Source: Strigamia acuminata
Taxonomy: Eukaryota; Arthropoda; Chilopoda; Geophilomorpha; Linotaeniidae
Assembly (NCBI GenBank): GCA_949358305.1
Contig: CASHSZ010000002.1
Location: forward strand, 250,001-314,000
Direction: 5' to 3'
Length of the DNA: 64,000 nt
The notes under the pieces were generated by a model. The model searched no databases, was not told the DNA's origin, and saw nothing but the letters and a program-made list of their open reading frames with translations. Below, piece by piece: positions 10,148 through 21,708 of this stretch (its first letter is position 1; every line of letters starts with the position of its first letter). Position numbers and translations under genes: made by a program.

Positions 10148-11404
10148 CGCAGAGACACAAAAATGCTATTCCGGTGAAAATTGCGCGGAGAAATCACAAT
10201 TTCGGAAATTATTCCGCACAAACACTTCACTGAAATTCACAACACTTGGTCAAATGTCACCCCCAAAAGTGAAGGCGAAATATACGCAACAACCCGGGGA
10301 ATCTCAATAAGTGAGATTGGATAACCTTTGCTGGCAATTCCCCAACTCTTCCGATCGTAGCACCTAGGCTCGCGGGATGGTTGGGTGGCCGTGAATAAGC
10401 CCAGCAAAGAATACAGTGCCACGTGCCCGACTGGACGTAGGGTGGCACCGATTCTAACAAGGGAAAAAACAAAAACCTTAAAACTATACAAAGTTTCACG
10501 ACAAAATAATAAATAAATGTACACTGTCGGTGTGAAGGTGGCTTCCGTGATGAGATCCCACGTCGCAAAACGTTGATCCAGCACGGAAATGGGCTGACGT
10601 GCCTTCTCGTATGCGCACGTCGCACAAAACGAGGGAAAAATGACGGTATTTCACCTCGTCGCCGTCGAAGTAACTCACACGCACGCCGGGGTGCTAATGT
10701 GAGGAGAATCCCTCTCAACTGGTGCACCCTATGTGCAAAACCAGGGTTTCCTCTTGAAATTGTCGGCAAACTCGTCTCGTTTGATAAACGTTCGCTCGTC
10801 GCTCGAAATTCGTCGTAGCGACGTAAATAACGCTTCGAAAATTCCGCCGATTGTCGGTTATCCTTCCCGCGATCGTAATGGTATCCAACGTTGTTAATTT
10901 CCAGCGCTGGATATCCCAAAACTGCTTGAAAACGTCAGTGTTCAAGCGCAGACACGATGAATGATGGCCGCCGCCATCTTGGATTTCATCGGGCGTGGAT
11001 TCGTTTGAAAAAATGACTTATTTCGCCAAAAATAAAATCGACAATTGTTCCTACCGTCCTTGGTATCTCGGTTGTTGCTTATTTGAGCACACAACCGTCC
11101 CGAAATGATCCTACGATGTCTCGAAGCACACACACGGCAATTCGGCTTCGCCGCAACTCGTAATGCACGAGAATGACCGTCGTTTGATCGTAATACGCCA
11201 AAACGTTGACAACGCTTATTTTCGCGTTGAAAGACACAAATAATAGTTCGAAAGTACCCGTACAGTTCTCCGCACACGTTCCAACGACGATTACCGCACC
11301 GAAAAATTCGTTTTTGCGACGAACTGGGCGGGCGCGACCTTCGCGACTTCACACCGTTGAAAAATGGTCGTGCAACTTTTCAAAACTTCCTAACAGGATC
11401 GTTT
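10148..11404 (-). other. 5' leader of element 2
   Basis: The 1.26-kb leader between PBS and gag includes the conserved block shared with elements 1, 4 and 5 (GTCGTGAAACTTTGTATAG at about 10484-10502, complement) and a conserved hairpin AATCTC..GAGATT followed by CCCCGGG (about 10292-10320). A YY1-type CCAAGATGGCGGC lies at about 10970-10982. A 220-codon sense frame (10257-10919) shares a short C-terminal block with the frame in element 1's leader, probably because the nucleotides are conserved. Confidence 0.6.
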
Positions 11405-11420
11405 TGACCCTCTGCTACCA
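11405..11420 (-). other. Primer binding site of element 2 (initiator tRNA-Met)
   Basis: The minus strand reads TGGTAGCAGAGGGTCA two bases inside the 5' LTR. The first 12 bases are complementary to the 3' end of initiator tRNA-Met including CCA. Confidence 0.85.
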
Positions 11421-11422
11421 CT

Positions 11423-11916
11423 TGAAGAGACTTGTGGAGAATTTCCTGGCCAGAATCCATGGGAAATAACTGCCAAACGGGTTAAAAATGAGCGGGATGC
11501 CGACAATGCGTCCGCCATCTTTTATTCGTGAGAATCGTAAGAGACAGTACACGGTTGGAGGCTATTTGCCCTCCATCTCAACATAGGATAAATCATTGTT
11601 ACATTATCAATGATTTGTCCTTTACATTCAAAAGGTAAATAAAACACCGGCATTTATAATCGATAAACAAGCGATAATGATAAAACAAGACTCACTCTTT
11701 CGAGCAGACGATATCGTGGGCGCATGCTATAAAGAATAAAGTATTCAACCGCGGTACGTAACAGGCATTGATAAAAATCGGAATCGGTTGAAAAACAACA
11801 TCGGGACATTACATTATAGCATGCTTGTTACACATATTCAGAAAGTGTGTAACTAACAAATCACGCAACACAGAAACAAATGTTTAGGCACCACAAAATG
11901 GGTTTGCAACCCAACA
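11423..11916 (-). repeat. 5' LTR of element 2
   Basis: This is the 494-bp partner of 4797-5290. Its outer end CCCAACA is followed by the TSD CTACT. Confidence 0.95.
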
Positions 11917-11921
11917 CTACT

Positions 11922-12532
11922 GTCCCGTAGAACAGCTGGCTAACGTTACGGGGCCATTTCATGCGAATGCATGTCTATTACCGGAGTTGGCCTTCCCGAA
12001 AAGGCCCTACAACAGCAATAACAAAATAGTAATGAATACTAACTGTGGAGAGCTGAGGTGGCCTGATGTGTCGATAGAGAATAATGAAATCAAACGATAA
12101 CAATTCAACTACAGACAATATACAAGTTCAGTTATCAAAATCAAGCCAGGGGGAAGTGAGAAACTGATGCTTATATAGTTCTGTAGAACTACTAGATTGG
12201 CGACAGCCAATCAGCGTACGAATCGGCGGATTCGTGGGTCACTAGTCCGGACCTAATATATGACTATGTCCAGATGGGCCCAGTTGGGGTCCAGAAGGGT
12301 CCGATTGGTTCCCTTCGACAGGTAAATAATGTGGATATTGATTCGATAGAATCAACATCATCAAGTAATTAATACTTAATTTATATCGAATAAAATAGTT
12401 ATATTTTATTCACCGTGTCTAAATAATTATTTATCACATTTTTTAGTCTTTAACCGAGTTTGAAATACGCGCGTTGGTTAAACAGCGCCATCTATGGTGA
12501 ACATTGATAACTATCGATTTGTAATCATCACA
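11922..12532 (-). repeat. Outer part of the right inverted arm (LTR-like, minus sense)
   Basis: It is the inverted counterpart of 2919-3530, about 95% similar by eye with small indels. The LTR portion is 12532-12036, with a TATA box GAACTATATAAGC on the minus strand near 12170-12184. Its 5' end abuts a polypurine tract (12533-12548), as expected for a 3' LTR of the gypsy-type sequence to its right. Confidence 0.7.
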
Positions 12533-12548
12533 CATCCCCCGGTGACAA
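12533..12548 (-). other. Polypurine tract of gypsy-type element
   Basis: The minus strand reads CACCGGGGGATG immediately before TGTGATGATTAC. A closely matching CACCGGGGGA occurs again on the minus strand at about 15762-15772, beyond the 3' end of the gypsy pol. Confidence 0.65.
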
Positions 12549-13272
12549 GCATAGAGTTTACTAACTCTCGATTGTCATTCTTAATGGATAAGGATGTTCA
12601 CCTAATTCTATCGAATTAATCCACTTGGTAAGTATTTTATTAACTTAATCATGTTATTTCTTTCAGAAACTTCGTCACCCGATTAGACTAATCGGCTTCT
12701 CTGCACGGCGCAACTCCCGGTTGCTAAGCGACGGAAATGAACTCGTCCGAACATGGATACATGTTCGAGAAAATACAAATTTCGATAGAAATTTTATTTC
12801 TCCGTCAAATAAACTTATTCATAGTTTATTAATCAACAAGATAATCAATAAAATAAATTTATGCAAAACTTTATTTATCGAAAATCTAAACTACTCATTT
12901 TTTATTACGATTGTCATAAAAAATTAACGAATTTCAACTTGAAATTCTTCAACGCTTCGATCAAAGCAAAAACAAACACAATTTTCACAAATAATTATGA
13001 AAAATAAACTAAACAATCACACAGATATTAATATGATTAATTCAAATAAACATCCAAATTGAATTCGAAAAACAAAACAAATTAAATTGAATCCAATTTT
13101 AAAATTAAACTATACTCGTTTGAGTATTTAATTATTAGTTCAAAATCTTGAAACCGAACAAACACAACACTCATGAGAATATTTCGTAATTGCAAAAAAC
13201 ACAACAAAACACTTGGATTATTTTAGTCAAAAATATCCACTCGGAAAAATAACGAATGTTAATTTGTCCCTT
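12549..13272. other. AT-rich 3' untranslated stretch
   Basis: Very AT-rich sequence lies between the 505-aa ORF and the polypurine tract. The only open frame (68 codons, plus strand, 12721-12927) is low complexity. I see no gene or clear repeat. Confidence 0.5.
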
Positions 13273-14790
13273 TTAATCCTTCTTTTCGACTTCAGTCGGA
13301 TCCTGCACTTCTGGTTTCTCGACTTCGGCAGAAGTCAGGAAATCCGACTCTTCAGTCGCCTCTGTCGAGACGGCGGAAAACACGGCTTCCTCCGGCGCTT
13401 CAATTTCATCCGGACTCGGAGGCGGAAACGGCATGTCGTCAAGAAGCTCAGCCACGAAATCAACGACTGAAAGCAGCTCCTCGGCGTCCTCGAACTGCGT
13501 GTCGTCCGAAGTCTCAGACTTAGACGCTGGAGGGGCGCTAGACACGTCGGTTACGGCCGCTGGAGGATCCTCCACGGGTTTAGACGACGTTTCAACAGCC
13601 TGTTGAAGCTTACGAGCTCGCCCTCGTGCCAAGATGTTGGTTCGTTGAACCTTGGCAATTTCTCTCGCTCGGTCGAGCGTCAGACAGCCTCGCCCTCGCG
13701 ACATCGCTCTTGGTCGAACGAATTCCTCTTGCACCTCGCTTCCGGCGCTGTCGGCGGCCTGGACAGTTTCAGTTGAAACTTCGGAGTCCTCGGACGGCGG
13801 CGGCGACTGTCGAAGGAGTTCGACTCTTACGCCGGTGTTGGCTTCAGCGCGAGCCCAGGTGAGGAATCGCGGGTCGATGTAAACCGCTTCGCCGCGACTA
13901 TTCAGGAAAAGTCGGCACTTTGGGCAGTGAGCCCAACATCGCTTTTCGTTCGGCTTAATGCCTTTCACCACGTGGGGCTGAACCTCCTTGCGCCACGGCT
14001 CCGAACGCGGTCGCGTTTTCCTTCCACGGCAATTTGGACAACGCATAAGAGAAGAACCTGCGGATGCACCGCAGCACCACCCACAGCCGACGCAAAATGG
14101 GCAGATCGTCTCCGTGGCCTGGTCCGTCACGATATTATCGTGAGGTATTCCGGCTGCCATGTCACGCTCGCACTGTTCTTTGCGCAGGCGGGCCTTCTCG
14201 TCCTTCTTTCGTGCCTTATTGGCCGCTCGATACTCGCGGTTGCGAGAAACAGGCTCCGAATAACGCAGAGCGCCCGGTGGCGGCTCGTTCCATCCATACT
14301 CTGATGCCGAGGATTCAGCACCGGCAGGGAGGTGCACAGCAGACGTTGATTGTCCCGCCACAGTCGGTGCAGCCGCATACGACGTGTTGGCGACGGTGGG
14401 CGCCACGCTTGCAGTTGGCGGCCGAAATTCGGGTGAATGCGGAGCCAACGGGACGTTGACAACGTTCGCGGGCGGATACGCCACCTGGGCCAACGGGGCC
14501 AATTGCGCCGACTCATAAATAGTTGGCTGCGCAGAAGTGGATGGGGCCTGCATCATCGCATTTAAGTCGAGCGGGAGTCCGTCCGGATGGACGCTCAGCC
14601 AATTTAACGTTGCTAATTGCAGTGGCGTCAGGGCATACATGGAGGCTGGTGCCGTTGGTATCGGTTGGGCCCTCAAATATGCACGTTCCGCTGAACGGCG
14701 TTGCTCGTCACTAGACGAGGTGGACGAACTGGAGCTTTCATGACGATGACGTCGATGACTCCGTTTTGAACGGTGTTTACCGCTTCCCAT
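13273..14790 (-). CDS. 505-aa Cys-rich protein in the 3' (env) position of a gypsy-type element; function unknown
   Basis: The frame starts at ATG 14790-14788, preceded directly by an acceptor-like TCTGCAG, so it is probably reached by splicing. A further in-frame ATG at 14802 lies upstream of that acceptor. The product has a basic, Ser-rich N-terminus (SKRSHRRHRHESSSSSTSSS), a Pro/Ala-rich middle, a dense cysteine cluster CPFCVGCGWCC followed by CPNC, a second cluster CWAHCPKC, and a long acidic C-terminal third. I see no signal peptide or transmembrane segment, so it is not an envelope protein despite its position 3' of pol. It also lacks a Gag capsid signature or CCHC knuckle. Zinc binding is likely from the spacing. 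It is either an accessory ORF of the gypsy element or a captured gene; I do not recognise it. Confidence 0.7.
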   Translation of the reverse strand: MGSGKHRSKRSHRRHRHESSSSSTSSSDEQRRSAERAYLRAQPIPTAPASMYALTPLQLATLNWLSVHPDGLPLDLNAMMQAPSTSAQPTIYESAQLAPLAQVAYPPANVVNVPLAPHSPEFRPPTASVAPTVANTSYAAAPTVAGQSTSAVHLPAGAESSASEYGWNEPPPGALRYSEPVSRNREYRAANKARKKDEKARLRKEQCERDMAAGIPHDNIVTDQATETICPFCVGCGWCCGASAGSSLMRCPNCRGRKTRPRSEPWRKEVQPHVVKGIKPNEKRCWAHCPKCRLFLNSRGEAVYIDPRFLTWARAEANTGVRVELLRQSPPPSEDSEVSTETVQAADSAGSEVQEEFVRPRAMSRGRGCLTLDRAREIAKVQRTNILARGRARKLQQAVETSSKPVEDPPAAVTDVSSAPPASKSETSDDTQFEDAEELLSVVDFVAELLDDMPFPPPSPDEIEAPEEAVFSAVSTEATEESDFLTSAEVEKPEVQDPTEVEKKD

Positions 14791-14802
14791 CTGCAGACGC
14801 AA

Positions 14803-15843
14803 ATAAATTATTTTATTAAAAATAATTCCACTCTAAATAATCATTCCTTGAGTCCAAAGAATTAAAACGTATTGTTCGCAACGAAAATACACAACTCGAG
14901 TTATTTATAACCCCTAACACGTGACACTAATGAGTCACATTCCCCTTGTGTTTATGACACAAAAATGGACTCGCCTGACAGCGACTTTCATTGAAAATCG
15001 CAACTTGTTGATTTTTCAAAAGAAAAATCCCCGTAGTTTCTATAAACTATTTAGTTCCATCTTTGAATATCAAAAATAAACTTCGTATTAATTAATTAAC
15101 ACTTAGTCTAATAAATATCTCAAATCGAAAATTCACCGCTAAATAATTTATGCAAGCCTCGACCGCGACTTGATTTAAATAATTAGTGCCCACGTACTTA
15201 AACTTAATAAATAATTATTAAATTTTGACCTAACTATTCGACTGAATAGCTAAACTTCCAGAGTGATTTAATGCCTATTCACGCTTATAATAACACGTGA
15301 ATTTCTTAACTTTTATCGGGACGCCGATATTTTCAATTGTTGCGAACAATTTTTTTGTTTCAATTCTTTGGTCAAAGAATATATTTGAAAACTACTTACT
15401 GTTGAAGCTTGTTTTCCTTGCTGAAGTTGCTAATTGAATTAGCGTTGAAATCTCGAGTCGAAAAGTGAAGAGGGACGAAGGGACGAAGTCACTTATATCC
15501 ACGTGTTTAACGAAGTGTTTGTGTGCAATGAACCCTGGGAATTTTATTTTCTATTAATTGTCGGGTTCGAGGTTTAATCACACCTCGTAAGTCTCGTACC
15601 TTCGTAATTACGCGAGATTATCACTTTTCAAAGTAATTCTCTGTATTTTGGTTAAAATACATGTAAATACGACCAAAAAATTAAAATATTCTACCGAATA
15701 TTTAATTCATCGCAACAAATTCATATTTTAATATAAATTTCAATAAATATCGTAATATCTTGTCCCCCGGTGTTGAGATTATAAATCACTACACCTGTCA
15801 GTCATGTAAATAATTACAGTCCTCAAGTTTTGAATAAAACTTA
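14803..15843 (-). promoter_or_regulatory. Promoter-like, intron-like region between gypsy pol and the Cys-rich ORF
   Basis: On the minus strand a polypurine-like CACCGGGGGA (about 15772-15763) is followed by a TATA-like GTGGATATAAGTGAC (about 15505-15490). About 95 bp further is a donor-like ACAGTAAGTAG near 15400, and an acceptor TCTGCAG abuts the 14790 ATG. This resembles either a divergent LTR (promoter, short R-U5, splice donor) or an internal promoter for the downstream ORF. The rest is AT-rich without a gene. Confidence 0.45.
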
Positions 15844-17943
15844 TCAATTCCAACAGAACTTTGAGGCTTTTCCTCGTTGTTGGTATGGTTTTTTAAATAC
15901 TGCAGTGATGTTTCGCACGAAATTTTCATCTGCATATTTAGGATTTGGTTTTCGTTCTCGTCGTGGACGAGTGCTAGTTCGTGGAACTATCGGTTGGGGT
16001 TTGCGGGGTTTTCGAGGCGGTTTCTTTGGAATTTCGCCTCTTTTTAACGCCGCTTTCCTTTCTATAGCAGTTAAGCGTTGTCTATGTCTATGTTTAGACT
16101 TTGTGGGCGCAGATTTGTCAATCTGCACTGAAGTTGAGTCGGATAATTCCATTGGAATTTCTGAGGAAGTTTCAGGAATTAATTCCATTTCCTCAGCATC
16201 CGGAAGTTGATTACTTTCGTCCATCCATTTAGGATTTTCTTGAGGCGAGTAAGAGGCGGACTTTTGTCCTACTTTCCAAGTCTCAATCGGGTACGACGGA
16301 GTATAGGGATACAACGCTTTAATATTTACTGATTTTTCAATCGAACCATCAGCTAATTTGCGTAATTTATACGCTCCGCCAGGAAGTACTTTAGTAATTT
16401 CCCACGGTCCATCTCTCTTCTCGGCAAATCCAGCGGAGATATTTTTATCTGCGCACGAGAGAATGTGAGTCTGTTTCCAAACTAAATCTCCAACTTCGAA
16501 CTCCGTAATTACGAACTTTTGTTCGTGTATTTTTCTATGTCGTTCAAAATTCAATTGAATTCTGCGATGCATCTCTTGATGCGATCTGCGCAATACATCC
16601 AATAGTACTCTGACATATTTTTCTGGATTTTCTTTGTCAAATGGATTGGCATGTTTAATAATCCTTGGGTCGAAAGGTAATGTTACGATTCGTCCCGTGT
16701 TCAGTAACATCGGGCTTGAGCCCGTTGCCGCTGAGACATTATTTCTCATCGCAAACGCGAATTCGTCTAAATATCGTGGCCATTGCGTGTGCACATCTGT
16801 GTACACAGCCAGCATGGTTTTTATATCTCTATTGGCTCGCTCTGTCGGGTTCGCCTGGGCATGATACGTGCTCGTATGAGACAGGCGAATGTTGTACATA
16901 TCGCAATACTCATTGTAAATATCGGAAACAAATTGTTTTCCGTTATCGCTCACAATCTTTTTGGGGTGTCCCCATCTGTTTGTAACAGATCTTAATTCTT
17001 GAACGCAGTTAGCGCTCGTGGCTTTTGTCAAAGCCTTAATTTCAACGAACTTGGTACAATTGTCAATAATGACAAAAATATACTGGTTTTGGGACCTTCC
17101 CGCGGGTTTCGGGCCCATCAAGTCCATGTTAATACATTCCCAAGGATTGGTCATGTTGTGTGGTGTGTAAGGAGCTGCGTGCCTTTTCTGTTGAATAGGC
17201 TTGTACTGAGCACAGTGCGTGCAGCTTTTGACGTAGTTCCTGACACTTCTACTCATACCAGGCCAGAAATATATTAAACGTGTTTTCTCCAACGTCTTAC
17301 TCATCCCAGCGTGACCGCTTAGGGGGTGGCCATGACAAGCGAAGAGTACTCGTTTTACGAGTGAACTGGGTACAACGGCTTTAAAGCCGTTTCCCGAATC
17401 ATTTAATTCCTCTTCGAACGAAGGGTTGAAATAGATGATCATTTGATCACCATCTTTTTCTTTTCTGTCTAAACAATAGTTTTTGACTTTGTTTTTCCAT
17501 TCTTTTATTTCGGATTGTGGTATCCCAACAACCTTGTCATTCAATAAATATTCTCGAATGCGTTTGCATTCAATATCCAGTAACTGAGCATCTATTATTT
17601 CTCTCCTTGTAGGAGGGACTTCTTTAAGTACTTCAGTCAACGCACTGTACAAGGTTTCTTGTACTTCCTCCCCCTCCTTTTCTTCAGAACATTCTTTAGA
17701 ATTTTCTGAAAAATAGAAACGTACACTAGCCAAATATTCTCGTTTCTCTGGGGCACGATTTAATGAAACAGAAGGATTTCCGTCCCACTCAGGCCAGTAT
17801 TGTTTAATTTCAACAGGTTCCACATGATCACGAAGAGGAATGTCTTCCTCTGTTAGTGGGGCTCTAGAAAGTGCATCTGCAACTTGATTAGCAGCACCCT
17901 TTCGAAAAACAATTTTAAAATTTCCACATTGGATTCTTAACCC
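15844..17943 (-). pseudogene. Ty3/gypsy pol fragment: end of RNase H plus integrase, 5'-truncated
   Basis: The gypsy-derived part starts at about 17943, where the protein becomes recognisable (FKIVFRKGAANQVADALSR, the C-terminal RNase H signature), and runs to the stop at 15844. An H2C2 zinc domain follows (GHPLSGHAG ... CTHCAQYK), then the integrase core with D (MDLMGP), D (SDNGKQF) and E (TERANRDI), and a basic C-terminal tail. Gag, protease and RT are missing: the frame continues to 18057 but that part belongs to a GC-rich array module that replaced the 5' half. The integrase frame itself is open, so the truncation is structural. Confidence 0.9.
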
Positions 17944-18560
17944 TATGGCGCGCATGCGGATTTCGCGGAGTGCGAAAGGGACCCTATATTTAACATTACG
18001 GCGGCCTATACCTTGACCCCCTGTTCGCAGTCTCGTGGCGGATTCTGCGGATTTCACCTATTCGTACAATCCGCACGATCGCGCGTGTTTTATCATTCTT
18101 GGCAAACCGTTTTTTGAAAACGCGTTGTAACGCATCCTCAACTTTACAAATCTCGCTTAGCGCGATCGCGCTATAACGCTTCTTCGTGTCCAACAAAAAC
18201 AGCCGATTAAAAACGAAACTTCGGGTTTCGCTAAAACGCGATTTTGATATCGGGAAGGGCACGTGACCACGTGGGTAAAAATAGAATCGAGTTTCGTGAA
18301 AACCTAATTTGGAGAAACGGCGTGGTGGTTTTGCGAAATATATCACATGTCACGTGATCGGACGTTGGATCTCGTACATAAACGTTCGTGCCTGGTCAAA
18401 CCAGAGTCTTTAAAAAATATAAATGCATTTCCCGATCATAGGATTAATTTCGCGCCGTGTGCTCCAGTCATTAATTAGGTTATCTTCGTTGCAACTCGTC
18501 ATAATAAAATTTTTACAGAAAATCAATCGTTTCGTATTTTATTTTCACTTTCCGGGAGTC
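17937..18560. repeat. Array module A, copy 1 (620-bp near-identical duplicate)
   Basis: It matches 21709-22332 almost base for base, starting at TTAACC(C/T)TATGGCGCGCATG. It contains CACGTGACCACGTG E-box-like sequence, and diverged copies of its right part recur near 51,790-51,870 and 60,150-60,280. The 116-codon minus-strand frame present in both copies is identical because the DNA is, and shows no domain. Confidence 0.8.
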
Positions 18561-18781
18561 TCGCGTCGTCGCAGTCGACGCGAGTCTCACCCAACGCGTT
18601 CTGCGGGTTCGGCGAGCGTTTTCAGATCGGGGCGGACCGTCTCGTATAGTACCGGGCGCGCCTCCCCAACTGACCGGTCGATGGTTGTATAGTTTAAAAT
18701 TTCCTCGACCGAGTAAACGGTCGATGCTTCAGCGTCCGGTCGATGATGTGGCATTTGTGCGCGTTCATCCCGTGTCTCTCA

Positions 18782-18831
18782 GACTGGCCTTCGGGCCGGT
18801 CAAAATAAATAAATAAATAAATAAATAAATT
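18782..18831 (+). repeat. SINE 3' end: UUCG-loop hairpin plus (TAAA)n tail, unit 1
   Basis: GACTGGCC-TTCG-GGCCGGTC forms an 8-bp stem with a C(UUCG)G tetraloop, followed directly by (AAAT)n. The same element occurs at 19954, 20597, 21201, 22515, 23165, 23763, 41098 and 47852, with a diverged copy at 54943. Confidence 0.75.
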
Positions 18832-19195
18832 GGCCGTAAAATTGGGGCAACTGGGGTCGCTGAGCGGCGGCGGTGGCGACAGCAACGACAGCCCCGACGA
18901 CTCGCCCCGGAAATAAGCTCCCGCACCAGCATTCCTTCGTCCGTCTAAACCTCGCAGCGCGCGTGCGGTCGCGTGCATTCTACCCGTGTCCGGCGTGGCG
19001 ATCGGTGCGGAGTAAAAAAAAATCACCCGAAAAAGAAAAACGGTTAAAATTTTAATTCCCCCGTCGTAGAACTGGTTTCGCGGCTCGCCTTCCAACCGTT
19101 AATCATTTTATCTTCGTTGTGGCAGATTCGAATAAAAGTTTTACAAAATAACAGTCGTTTTACATTTTTAAATCATTTCCCGGGGACCATGTACC

Positions 19196-19751
19196 TGTAG
19201 GTCGGTAGCAGAGGAAAACGACCAAAAAGCACTCGAAACTTCGAGTGTAACGTCGCAAAGGCGTCGCACTACTCGTACGAACGTGTGGGCGACGTCGGGA
19301 GCGAAAAACGAATAAAACGACCGCGCAAATGCGCTTATATGTCGTGCAATAAACCAGGCAGTGTTTAAAAACATAAAAATAAGTTTACTAAACCAAAATA
19401 CTTACAAATGAAGTCATTACAAAGTGAAAACATAAGGGCGAGAGCCAAAGCGATGGTCGCCGCCATCTTGGAAGGTGATGAGAATACTAACGACACCTGG
19501 TGTCGTGAAAACGAATTACATAATCAAACAAAGCTTGAATTAAGAGAAAACACTGGACACAGCATGATACTGTGTGTTAAATAGTAATAAACAAATGTAA
19601 AATATCTAAATAAGCAAATATCATCGGATATAAATAAGTACGGGATAAATACATCGAGATTAGATAATTAGGCAATGAGAATGTGATTTTATGTCACATC
19701 GACACAGATTTTATGTCACATCGACACAACTGGCGGTCCAATAGACCAACA
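19196..19751 (-). mobile_element. Solo copia-type LTR (556 bp, TSD GTACC)
   Basis: On the minus strand it runs TGTTGGTCTATTGGACC...GACCTACA and is flanked by GTACC at 19191-19195 and 19752-19756. It is related to the LTR of element 4 (shared TGTTGGTC start, GATGTGACATA block, ACACCAGGTGTC block). A CCAAGATGGCGGC motif lies at about 19457-19470. The flanking array unit resumes exactly after the TSD, as expected from LTR-LTR recombination. Confidence 0.85.
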
Positions 19752-21079
19752 GTACCGTCGCAGTCGACGCGAGGCTCGGTCATCGCATCCAATAGACTTT
19801 GCGGACGTTTTTCAGATCGAGACTCGAGTACATGCGCGCCTCTATCCGACCATCGGTCGATGGTGCGGTATGCGCGCTTCTCCGTCCGATCGTCGGCCGA
19901 TGGTGCGGTAGGACTTCTACCCGCCCAAAATGATCTAAGCGGTCTCGGTCTCAGACTGGCCTTCGGGCCGGTCAAAATAATAAATAAATGAAGAAACAAA
20001 TAAATCGGAAATAGAACGCGCCCGTCCCGACGAGAATAGGGGCAAATGGTGTCGTTGAGCGGCGACGGCAGCGGCAGCCCCGACGGCTCGCCCCGAAAAT
20101 AAGCTCCCGCACCGGCATTTCTTCGTCCGTCTAAACCTCGCAGCGCGCGTGCGGTTGCGTGCATTCTACCCGTGTCCGACGTGGCGATCGGTGCGGAGTA
20201 AAAAAAAATCACACGAAAAAAGAAAGACGATTAAAATTTTAATTCTTCGGTCGTGGGACCGACTTTGCGGTCCGTGCTTTAACCGATAATTAGGTTATCT
20301 TCGTCGCAACTCGTCATAATAAAATTTTTACAGAAAATCAATCGTTTCGTATTTTATTTTCACTTTCCGGGAGTCTCGCGTCGTCGTAGTCGACGCGAGT
20401 CTCACCGAACGCGTTCTGCGGGTTCGGCGAGCGTTTTCAGATCGGGGCGGACCGTCTCGTATAGTACCGGGCGCGCCTCCCCAACTGACCGGTCGATGGT
20501 TATATAGTTTAAAATTTCCTCGACCGAGTAAACGGTCGATGCTTCAGCGTCCGGTCGATGATGTGGCATTTGTGCGCGTTCATCCCGTGTCTCTCAGACT
20601 GGCCTTCGGGCCGGTCAAAATAAATAAATAAATAAATAAATCCGAAAATAGAACGTATCCTTCCCGGCGAATAGATGCGGCTGGGGTCGTTGAGCGACGG
20701 CGGCGACGGCAACCCCGACGACTCGTCCCAAAAAATAAGCTCTCGTATCGGCACCCGTTCGTTTATTTAAATGTGCGCGCGGTCGCGTGCATTCTACCCG
20801 TGTCCGATGTAGCGATCGATACGGGATAAAAAAAATATCACCCGAAAAAGAAAGACGATTAAAGTTTTAATTCTCCGGTCGTGGCACCGACTCTGCGGTT
20901 CGTACTTTAACCGTTAATTAGATTATCTTCGTCGTAATTTACCGGGAAAAAAAATTTGTAGGGAATCCGTTGTTTCGTATTTTATTTCCATCTCCCGGGG
21001 GTCTCGCGCCGTCCCAGTCGATCGGAGTCTTCCTCAACACGTTCGATGGGTTTTGCCAACACTTTCAGATCGCCAGCGG

Positions 21080-21247
21080 AACTCGGGCCCGCCGCTCGGT
21101 CGAGCGGCTCAGTACCCGCCGGGCGGCGTGGTAGCCGGGTTCTCGCTTCCAGTGGCTGTAGGCGTCCTTCTTGAACGCCTTCCTCGCTCTCTTGGTCTCA
21201 GACTGGCCTTCGGGCCGGTCAAAAAAAATAAACAAATAAATAAATAA
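21080..21247 (+). mobile_element. tRNA-derived SINE, array copy
   Basis: The tRNA-like head has a box-A-like CGGTCGAGCGG and a degenerate box-B-like CGGGTTCTCGC, followed by the UUCG hairpin (21201-21220) and (TAAA)n. Comparable full copies are about 22401-22551 and 23655-23823. The head aligns with the separate SINE head at 59636-59705 (TGGTCGAGTGG...TACCTGCCGCATGG). Confidence 0.55.
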
Positions 21248-21708
21248 ATAAATAAATAAACGAGTCGGCGAATAAAGGCGGTTGGGGTCGCTGGACGGTG
21301 GCGGTGGTGGCAGCGGCAACCCCGACGACTCGTCCCAAAAATAAGCTCCCACATCGACACTCATCCGTTAGTCTAAACCTCTTGACGTGCATTCTACTCG
21401 CGTCCGACAGATTCGGTTCGTTGTGGGCATAGAAAACATCCGCACACCGATACGGCATGTTTCGACGTCGATGCGCGACCGCGAAACCGAGTCCCCGACG
21501 ACGTACATACTCGCACAAGCGCGTTCGCGCGCGCGATATTGCGTGTGATGCGATGCCGATGAGCTCGACACGGTCTTTCGACGCGGGCGTCGATAATAAT
21601 GTCCGTCAACGTGGATAAATGTCCGCAGAGTGCTTTGTGTTTATGGCAACGCACCGGGACGCAATTAACCAACCACTTACGAAAATTCAAAACATAATTG
21701 TTTAACCT

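Larger units (their letters stand above)
4797..11916 (-). mobile_element. Complete Ty1/copia retrotransposon (element 2)
   Basis: This 7.1-kb element has two 494-bp LTRs (4797-5290 and 11423-11916) that look identical base for base. It has a tRNA-Met PBS, a polypurine tract, one uninterrupted gag-pol ORF and a perfect 5-bp TSD (CTACT). Identical LTRs and an open ORF mean a very recent insertion and a potentially autonomous element. It sits inside the right arm of the inverted pair, so it is younger than that structure. Confidence 0.95.

Noticed and set aside
2919-12532. Classical terminal-inverted-repeat DNA transposon with a transposase
   Set aside because: No transposase ORF in the spacer, no matching TSD at the outer ends, and LTR-like features (TATA box, TG..CA ends, polypurine tract) are present.
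17996-18346. 116-aa minus-strand frame, identical at 21761-22111
   Set aside because: Identical only because the 620-bp module is duplicated; basic low-complexity product with no domain, and more diverged module copies do not keep the frame.
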